This document shows, one piece after another, positions 7,114 through 11,883 of a stretch of DNA of 11,883 nucleotides. The stretch covers positions 1 through 11,883 of the forward strand of contig JAYVIX010000098.1 of the NCBI GenBank assembly GCA_043769845.1. The letters are read 5' to 3'. The notes below the pieces were generated by a model, which was not told the origin of the DNA, ran no database searches, and saw only the letters and a list, made by a program, of their open reading frames with translations. Position numbers and translations under genes: made by a program. The DNA is from UBA9547 sp043769845. Its GTDB lineage: Bacteria > Bacteroidota > Bacteroidia > Cytophagales > UBA9547. How positions within the stretch are numbered: the first letter of the stretch is position 1; every line of letters starts with the position of its first letter.

Positions 7114-8463
7114 ATGAAGAAACTGATCCTTCTGTCCATTCTACTTCTCATTCCTTTGTTGAGGTATTTTGTGGCAGATTTCAAAAAATCGAGACATCTG
7201 TTGATCAGTTTCTTCGTCACGTCTATTCCGTTTCAGGTTGCTTTTCCGCTTTACAAACTCACTACTTTTTCTGGATGCGGCACTATCGGAACGGTGTTTC
7301 CACTTTTACTTCCCTTGGTCTTGGTTTTGCTCTTGCTCCCTATTTATTCCACGAAATGGACGGATTTAAAATTCGACAATAAAATATGGCCTAAATTATT
7401 TCTCCTAATCGTCTTATTATCAATCTTCAACCCGATAAACGAAGCCAAAGGAGCCACCTTGGTGCTGTTTGTATTTGTATTCTCACACTTCTTGTTTTTC
7501 AAAATCATAGGCAACATTTTGTCTGAAAGCGAAATAATCAAAGGAACTTTTGACGGTCTTCTGATCTTGTGTTCTATCCAATTGGCTCTGGCTATTTGCT
7601 TTCCGCTCTTAGGAATAAAAGCGGTCACAGGTTTATTTTATGACGGTGCCGAAGGTTGGTCGATACGCAACGGTAGACCTGGTGCGGTAGGTACATTTAC
7701 TCACCCAGGTAATCTTGCATTATTTTCTACCATTGCTTCAAGTTTTTTTCTCGGATCTTACCTCTCAAACTACCAAAGAAAAACCAGTCTCATATTTCTT
7801 ATCGTGAATGGCATTACCGTTCTCCTCACGTATTCGAGAACATCCTATCTAACTATCATTTTCGATTTAACTTTTGTTTATTTTATATTTAAAAACGCAA
7901 AAAATAATATTTTCTCATTAGTTAACATTCTGAAATTTCTCGTTCCGATTGTTACCGTGTTGGGTTGGGTCATCTTTTTCTCACCTTTCAGCGACATGTT
8001 TGTTAATTCGAATGCAGAAGAAATGTACATGGCTCGGATGATGCATTGGTTGATGGCATTAGACATTTTTCAAACTTCGCCCATATTGGGTGCTGGCCTA
8101 AATGCACACCTCGAATATTTTGCAAAACATGGCTTAACAATGCATTCGGTCGATATTAAAAATGCTTTTATAATAGCCAATCCTATTCATAATATTCATC
8201 TAATCGTTTTGGCCGAAAGTGGAATCATCGGTTTTGTAGCTTGGATTGCATTCCTTTTTTACAATATAATAGAAGCTAAAAAAGGGATTGCAAATAATAA
8301 AGGAAATAAAATAATATCGTTAAGTATTATTGGACTTGTAGTTGCCTATTCAATATATGGCATTACAGGCTGGGCTCCTTTGTCGGCCGGAGTTTTACCC
8401 TTTTTCTTATACTTCACCTTTTTCGCAAGTAAGTTTAATAAAAATCACATAAAATATAATTAA
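7114..8463 (+). CDS. wzy: O-antigen ligase/polymerase family membrane protein (Wzy role)
   Basis: This 449-residue protein is hydrophobic almost throughout, with about 10-12 predicted membrane helices. It carries O-antigen ligase/polymerase (Wzy_C) marks: GTFTHPGNLALF (193-204), LLTYSRTSYLTI (237-248), GAGLNAHLEYF (326-336) and HNIHLIVLAESGIIGFVAW (359-377), which resembles the periplasmic loop and following helix of the family. In this context it most likely polymerises repeat units in the periplasm. Ligase and polymerase cannot be separated by sequence, but a cluster with Wza and Wzc types favours polymerase. Its stop TAA shares one base with the next start (TAATG), which implies coupled translation. 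Base composition drops towards AT in its last third, from about 8160, the start of an AT-rich block. Confidence 0.87.
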   Translation: MKKLILLSILLLIPLLRYFVADFKKSRHLLISFFVTSIPFQVAFPLYKLTTFSGCGTIGTVFPLLLPLVLVLLLLPIYSTKWTDLKFDNKIWPKLFLLIVLLSIFNPINEAKGATLVLFVFVFSHFLFFKIIGNILSESEIIKGTFDGLLILCSIQLALAICFPLLGIKAVTGLFYDGAEGWSIRNGRPGAVGTFTHPGNLALFSTIASSFFLGSYLSNYQRKTSLIFLIVNGITVLLTYSRTSYLTIIFDLTFVYFIFKNAKNNIFSLVNILKFLVPIVTVLGWVIFFSPFSDMFVNSNAEEMYMARMMHWLMALDIFQTSPILGAGLNAHLEYFAKHGLTMHSVDIKNAFIIANPIHNIHLIVLAESGIIGFVAWIAFLFYNIIEAKKGIANNKGNKIISLSIIGLVVAYSIYGITGWAPLSAGVLPFFLYFTFFASKFNKNHIKYN

Positions 8464-9578
8464 TGAAGACAATTGTATTTCTTACAGGGGAAGACATGTT
8501 AGACGTTGACATGCCAGTGGTGAAAGAGATTCATAAAAGTTATGATTTTACATGGGTCATTATTCTAAAAGGCTATGGATGGTTTTCGGAATCATTCATC
8601 GAAGAATTTTGCAATTCAAACAATATAAAATTCATATTGTTAATCCAGAATTTTAAACTCAAAAATCCAAAGACACCTTTTTTTCATTTGAAAGTTCTTA
8701 GACTTTTGCGTTCATTAAATCCTGACTTGATTTATGACAGCTACTTGGGAGTACCATTTATGCATATTTTTTCGAGTCTTTTCGTCCCTCAACATAAGTT
8801 TGTAATAGCCATTCATGATGTAATACAGCATTACAAAATAAAAAACAGGGCTATTCGGTCTTTTTATTACAATTTCTTAATGAAAAAGTATGAAAAAATT
8901 CATCTTTTTTCTGAAGGTCAATATAAAGAGTTCACGAAAATCTATCCCCAAAAGAAGGTTCTTCTTGCCCCACTTTGCTTGAAAGATTTCGGAAAATCGA
9001 CTTTAATGGGCACTGCAACTAAAAATGCGGGAGAATGTCATTTCTTAATTTTTGGAATTATACGCAAAAACAAAGGAGTAGACCTTTTAATTGAGGCTGT
9101 CAAATTGCTTTCCTTAAAATACCCCAAAATCATTGTTACGATAGCAGGCAAGTCGGAAGGTAATTGCTGGAACGAATGCGAGAAATTGATCGAAGACAAA
9201 AGTTTGTTTGATCTGAAAATCAGAATGATAGAAAATGATGAAGTGCCTGATTTGCTATGCAAGGCAAATTTTATGGTTTTGCCATATAGGGATGTGACCC
9301 AAAGTGGTGTTTTACTCGGCTCTTACAACTATGGTCTTCCTGTAATCGCGTCTGATTTGGAAGGCTTTAATGAATATGTAAAAGATGGAAGTAACGGTTT
9401 TTTATTTAAATGTGGTGATGTACAATCATTGGCCGAAAAGATGGAGCAGGCGATATGTCTGAATACAACTCAATATTCAGAAATGAAACAGGCATTGAAT
9501 AAATATGCAGAAGAGGAGATAAGTGTTTCTGCTATCAGCAAAAAATACATTAAATACTTTAACGAAAACTTAAACTAA
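8463..9578 (+). CDS. GT4-like (GT-B fold) glycosyltransferase
   Basis: This is a cytoplasmic or membrane-associated sugar transferase of 371 residues that probably adds one residue of the repeat unit. The C-terminal half is a clear GT1/GT4 nucleotide-sugar binding domain: FLIFGIIRKNKGVDLLIEAV (194-213), then VPDLLCKANFMVLPYRD (261-277) and GLPVIASDLEGFNEYVKDG (291-309). The usual first glutamate of the EX7E motif is absent: the stretch reads TQSGVLLGSYNYGLPVI, the SGV variant seen in a subset of GT4-like enzymes. The N-terminal half is weakly conserved, as is normal for acceptor binding. Donor and acceptor are not predictable. The start overlaps the polymerase stop by one base, and the acetyltransferase begins 3 bases after its stop. 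The DNA is AT-rich compared with the export genes. Confidence 0.85.
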   Translation: MKTIVFLTGEDMLDVDMPVVKEIHKSYDFTWVIILKGYGWFSESFIEEFCNSNNIKFILLIQNFKLKNPKTPFFHLKVLRLLRSLNPDLIYDSYLGVPFMHIFSSLFVPQHKFVIAIHDVIQHYKIKNRAIRSFYYNFLMKKYEKIHLFSEGQYKEFTKIYPQKKVLLAPLCLKDFGKSTLMGTATKNAGECHFLIFGIIRKNKGVDLLIEAVKLLSLKYPKIIVTIAGKSEGNCWNECEKLIEDKSLFDLKIRMIENDEVPDLLCKANFMVLPYRDVTQSGVLLGSYNYGLPVIASDLEGFNEYVKDGSNGFLFKCGDVQSLAEKMEQAICLNTTQYSEMKQALNKYAEEEISVSAISKKYIKYFNENLN

Positions 9579-9581
9579 GTC

Positions 9582-10103
9582 ATGTCAATTCTAAAAGATT
9601 ATAGAGCATATTTGGAGCATACCAACAGCGCTGTAAAACCGTTTTTTAAAATATTGTTTTACTGCAACATCTTCTTCAGAATTAGTCACATTCTCTATAA
9701 AATCAAATTAGTTCCATTGTCTAGGTTCTTTTGGCTGCTCAATAGGATATTATTTTCAGTGGACATAGACCCAAGGGCAACACTCAAAGGTGGCTTTGTC
9801 ATGTTGCATGGTGTAGGCATCGTGATAGGGAGATATGTTATTGCCGAGAACCGTTTTAAAATATATCAGGGTGCCACATTGGGCGGGAATAACAACAAAG
9901 AAGCAAATTATAATAATCAAATAATACGCCAGCCTGTTCTGAAAGACGGAGTTGTCATTGGCATAAACGCAGCCGTGCTTGGACCGATCATTTTGGAAGC
10001 AGGTGTGACAATAGGAGCAAATGCAGTAGTTACCAAATCAATGCCAGAAAATGCAATCGTGGTTTCAACCAATTTTATACTAAATAAGAAAACAGTCGAA
10101 TAG
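9582..10103 (+). CDS. Serine acetyltransferase-like hexapeptide O-acetyltransferase
   Basis: This is a left-handed beta-helix acetyltransferase of 173 residues that uses acetyl-CoA and is likely to acetylate a sugar of the repeat unit. It resembles the C-terminal part of CysE: DIDPRATLKGGFVMLHGVGIVIG (61-83) with the probable catalytic histidine at 76, YQGATLGG (95-102), and hexapeptide repeats VVIGINAAVLGPIILEAGVTIGANAVV (124-150). It lacks the long helical N-terminal domain of true serine acetyltransferases. Instead it has an aromatic-rich stretch (21-60) that may dock on the membrane. Length and neighbours argue for polysaccharide modification (WcaB/EpsC-like) and against cysteine synthesis, though the acceptor is unknown. 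It lies 3 bases after one glycosyltransferase gene and 2 bases before another. Confidence 0.85.
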   Translation: MSILKDYRAYLEHTNSAVKPFFKILFYCNIFFRISHILYKIKLVPLSRFFWLLNRILFSVDIDPRATLKGGFVMLHGVGIVIGRYVIAENRFKIYQGATLGGNNNKEANYNNQIIRQPVLKDGVVIGINAAVLGPIILEAGVTIGANAVVTKSMPENAIVVSTNFILNKKTVE

Positions 10104-10105
10104 TT

Positions 10106-11095
10106 ATGAAAATATATTCAATATATCGCAATATGGAAAGATATGGCGGTGCACAAAGGGTAATGGTGGATGTACACAACGGTTTGAAAAAACACAATGA
10201 TGCCAAAATTATAGGATTTCAAAAATTCGAAGAGTTGCATCCAAAATATGGAATACAAAGAGAGGAATACGTTTTGCTTCGACATCCTTGGCAACTGAAC
10301 GGAAAAACGGTAGCTGTACATTCGAGAAATCTAATCCCATTTTTCGTTTTTATAAAAAAGATATTATTTCTCAATACTAAAATCGTCTATGTGCATCATA
10401 ATGTATATGATGATTTTGGCAACTATACTTTTTTTCCAGAAACAATTGTTTCTACTTCTAAAAGAGCAACCAAAAACCTTGTCGAGTATTTCAAACAAGA
10501 TCCAAAAAAAATAACGCTCATATACAACGGGATTATTGATACTGAAAAAGACACGCCTCCTATTGAAAAGAAGAAAGATAAATCTATCAAAATCATATAT
10601 GCAGCACGTGTCAATCGTGTAAAGCAACAATTATTGATCGTAGAAAATTTAAAAAACAAGCTTGACCCTAATGTAGAAATACATATAGCTGGTGTGGGGG
10701 ATGATTTTGAGGCTTTAAAAACACTTTGCGAAGGTCTTCCAAACTTCAAAGTCTTGGGCTTTGTTTCAGATATTGTCAGCCTGATGAAGGAATATGACTA
10801 TATGATGCTTTATTCTATTCAAGAAGCACTGCCACTCGCTCTGATTGAGGCAATTATGTGTAGCAAACCTCTTTTGGTGAATGATGTAGGAGGAAATCTG
10901 GAAATATGTGAACCTGGGAAAAATGGAATTGAATTAAAAGATTGGGATTCTCTTGCTAGCCAATTGAACGGATTGAAAAATATATCAGACGAAGAGTATA
11001 ATGCTATGGCGGTTCAGAGTAGAAAAATCTTTTTGCAAAAATTTCAATACGATGAAATGATAAAAAACTATCGTCAATTAATTGAAGTAATATAG
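10106..11095 (+). CDS. GT4 family glycosyltransferase
   Basis: This 329-residue GT-B glycosyltransferase probably builds the repeat unit at the inner face of the cytoplasmic membrane. The N-terminal domain begins MKIYSIYRNMERYGGAQRVM with the glycine pair (14-15) common in GT4 enzymes. The C-terminal domain shows IIYAARVNRVKQQ (163-175, holding the phosphate-binding arginine and lysine), IAGVGDD (194-200), and an intact EX7E motif with E240 and E248 in EALPLALIEAI, followed by SKPLLVNDVGGNLEICEPGKNG (253-274). This contrasts with the other GT4-like gene in the operon, which has lost the first glutamate. It is the last gene before a 289-base gap with a terminator-like palindrome, so it may end the first transcription unit. 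The coding DNA is AT-rich. Donor sugar is unknown. Confidence 0.9.
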   Translation: MKIYSIYRNMERYGGAQRVMVDVHNGLKKHNDAKIIGFQKFEELHPKYGIQREEYVLLRHPWQLNGKTVAVHSRNLIPFFVFIKKILFLNTKIVYVHHNVYDDFGNYTFFPETIVSTSKRATKNLVEYFKQDPKKITLIYNGIIDTEKDTPPIEKKKDKSIKIIYAARVNRVKQQLLIVENLKNKLDPNVEIHIAGVGDDFEALKTLCEGLPNFKVLGFVSDIVSLMKEYDYMMLYSIQEALPLALIEAIMCSKPLLVNDVGGNLEICEPGKNGIELKDWDSLASQLNGLKNISDEEYNAMAVQSRKIFLQKFQYDEMIKNYRQLIEVI

Positions 11096-11384
11096 GTGAA
11101 TGTTTGAGCCTGAAAATTAAACCAAATATTACATTAACAATATTACCGTAGTATTAATTAATGACTCACATATCAATGAAATATATTTCAATGATATGTG
11201 AGTCATTTTTCATCAAACCGTCCCAAAAACCTTTTAAAAGACTTTTATCTAGAAAAATAATTCCTGAAAGCGTTTTTAGATTCAAAATTGATCTCCAACC
11301 CATTAAGGATTTGATAATATACAGTCCACAAAGAGGTAACATTGCTTTTATAACTTGCATCATTATCCAAGACATAAAAACACA
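11096..11384. other. AT-rich junction region with palindrome and possible gene remnant
   Basis: This 289-base gap is the only large interruption in an otherwise gap-free run of genes. It holds the palindrome at 11160-11207 and the minus-strand reading frame at 11166-11387, both listed separately. I found no convincing promoter for the following gene: no TAnnTTTG stands close to 11385. An ATG at 11161 opens a plus-strand frame of 75 codons that runs through the palindrome, but its product has no recognisable features and it is the antisense of the minus-strand frame. Confidence 0.6.
11160..11210 (+). terminator. Long palindrome with T-run, probable Rho-independent terminator
   Basis: The bases from 11160 to 11207 form an almost perfect palindrome centred between 11183 and 11184. 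The outer arms ATGACTCACATATCA (11161-11175) and TGATATGTGAGTCAT (11192-11206) are exact complements. One A-A mismatch (11176/11191) follows, and pairing then continues to the centre. Five T's end the structure (11206-11210). A 22-bp stem with a 4-base loop and a T-run, 64 bases after a stop codon, fits a plus-strand terminator. The stem is longer and more AT-rich than most, so a cruciform or binding site is also possible. In the other direction the T-run is absent. Confidence 0.6.
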
Positions 11385-11387
11385 ATG
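11166..11387 (-). pseudogene. Possible C-terminal remnant of a glycosyltransferase gene
   Basis: A minus-strand frame is open from a stop codon at 11394-11396 down to a TGA at 11166-11168, the stop lying inside the palindrome. The translated stretch contains hydrophobic and basic segments: LPLCGLYIIKSLMGWRSIL (minus-strand reading, about 11330-11275), then SGIIFLDKSLLKGFWDGL (about 11263-11210). The ending KGFWDGL, with an upstream GW-R and a membrane-like helix, reminds me of the C-terminal tails of family 2 (rhamnosyltransferase-like) glycosyltransferases. There is no N-terminal catalytic part: the frame is closed where the next gene begins on the other strand. This would be a truncated leftover of recombination. 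The similarity is from memory and the peptide is short, so it may be chance. Confidence 0.3.
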
Positions 11388-11828
11388 AAAATATTAGCAA
11401 TCGCTTCGGCTGGTGGACATTGGATCCAACTCCTAAGATTGACGCCAGCTTTTGAAGGTCATAAAATTTCCTTCATGTCAACTAAGGATGGGTTCGAAAA
11501 AATGGTTCCTGGTCATGATTTCTACCTCGTTCCAGATGCCAATAGAAACGATAAAATAAAGTTGATGCAAAACTTTATGAAGGTGGCTGGCATCATTTTT
11601 AAAATGCGACCAGATGTCATCATCACTACGGGTGCCGCACCAGGGTTGATGGGACTTATTATTGGTCAATTCATAGGCGCAAAAACGATTTGGGTGGATA
11701 GCATCGCCAATGTAGAAACCCTTTCGCTCAGTGGAAAAATTGCTTCGCGATTTGCAAAACGCAACTATACCCAATGGCCCAACTTGGCCAATCGCAAGAA
11801 TATTTATCAAGGAAATATCTTCTCATGA
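11385..11828 (+). CDS. PssD/Alg14-like glycosyltransferase membrane-anchor subunit
   Basis: This is the Alg14-like half of a two-part glycosyltransferase (PssD/PssE, EpsE/EpsF, Cps14F/G types). The Alg14-like half recruits the catalytic Alg13-like half to the membrane and contacts the lipid acceptor. I choose the ATG at 11385, not an upstream in-frame ATG at 11355, because the product then begins MKILAIASAGGHWIQLLRL, the classic N-terminal strand and glycine loop. It is 147 residues long, normal for the family. Other marks are RPDVIITTGAAPGLMG (75-90) and TIWVDSIANVETLSLSGKIA (101-120). The stop overlaps the next start by four bases (ATGA), so the two subunits are probably made in equal amounts. 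In known systems the pair adds the second sugar to a lipid-linked first sugar. GC content returns here to that of the export genes. Confidence 0.9.
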   Translation: MKILAIASAGGHWIQLLRLTPAFEGHKISFMSTKDGFEKMVPGHDFYLVPDANRNDKIKLMQNFMKVAGIIFKMRPDVIITTGAAPGLMGLIIGQFIGAKTIWVDSIANVETLSLSGKIASRFAKRNYTQWPNLANRKNIYQGNIFS

Positions 11829-11883
11829 TTTTTGTCACAATCGGGACTCAGGAGCCTTTCGACCGTTTGGTGAAGGCAATGGA
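11825..11883 (+). CDS. PssE/Alg13-like glycosyltransferase catalytic subunit, 5' part only
   Basis: The frame starts at the ATG of the ATGA overlap and runs off the window after 19 full codons. The translated start, MIFVTIGTQEPFDRLVKAM, is the standard N-terminus of Alg13/PssE/EpsF proteins (family 28 glycosyltransferase C-terminal domain, about 150-165 residues), with the GTQ and FDRLV marks. It should form the active enzyme with the product of 11385-11828 and bind the nucleotide sugar. The rest lies outside the window, so integrity cannot be judged. Confidence 0.88.
   Translation, partial: MIFVTIGTQEPFDRLVKAM

Noticed and set aside
11355..11384. Ten-codon N-terminal extension of the PssD-like protein (ATG at 11355).
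   Set aside because: Family members start with the MKILAIASAGGH-type strand, which begins at the ATG at 11385; the extra residues (MHHYPRHKNT) do not fit.
11161..11388. Plus-strand frame of 75 codons starting inside the palindrome.
   Set aside because: Its start lies in the terminator stem, it overlaps the next gene's start, and its product looks like the antisense of the minus-strand frame, which reads more like protein.
1..11883. CRISPR arrays, tRNA or rRNA genes, insertion sequences and defence genes.
   Set aside because: No spaced direct repeats, RNA-gene signatures, transposase motifs or known defence domains were found on either strand.

Overview
The window looks like chromosomal DNA of a Bacteroidota member. 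The genes carry no clear Shine-Dalgarno sequences and have A/T-rich leaders. One TAnnTTTG-type -7 element stands upstream of the ferredoxin gene and another upstream of plsY. The export lipoprotein has the C-terminal membrane helix often seen in this phylum. I cannot place it to family or genus from the sequence alone.

Layout: bases 1-1386 hold two housekeeping genes facing each other, plsY (phospholipid synthesis, + strand) and a small thioredoxin-like [2Fe-2S] ferredoxin (- strand). A 195-base intergenic region follows, with a perfect 17-bp palindrome. From 1387 to 11095 eight + strand genes form a compact Wzy-dependent exopolysaccharide or capsule operon with gaps of 2-13 bases or a 1-base overlap: outer-membrane export lipoprotein (Wza type), chain-length regulator/tyrosine autokinase (Wzc type), flippase (Wzx type), polysaccharide pyruvyltransferase, polymerase (Wzy type), GT4-like glycosyltransferase, hexapeptide acetyltransferase, and a second GT4 glycosyltransferase. 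A 289-base gap then holds a 48-base near-perfect palindrome followed by five T's (probable terminator) and a short minus-strand reading frame that may be the remnant of another gene. The locus resumes with a PssD/Alg14-like glycosyltransferase subunit whose last bases overlap the start of its PssE/Alg13-like partner, which is cut by the window end.

Working together (inference): glycosyltransferases build a repeat unit on an undecaprenyl carrier. The pyruvyltransferase and acetyltransferase decorate it, the flippase moves it across the inner membrane, the polymerase joins units, and the Wzc/Wza pair controls length and export. The product should be an acidic, probably pyruvylated and acetylated polymer. 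No priming phosphoglycosyltransferase, tyrosine phosphatase or nucleotide-sugar synthesis gene is inside the window, so the locus very likely continues to the right.

Base composition changes inside the cluster. The export and flippase genes and the PssD gene are moderately GC-rich by local standards. The stretch from about 8160 to 11384 (end of the polymerase, two glycosyltransferases, acetyltransferase, remnant) is clearly AT-richer, which fits exchange of the variable sugar-assembly part. I see no wholly new kind of system. The points most worth a second look are the palindrome/remnant junction at 11160-11384, the compositional island, and the operator-like palindrome before wza.
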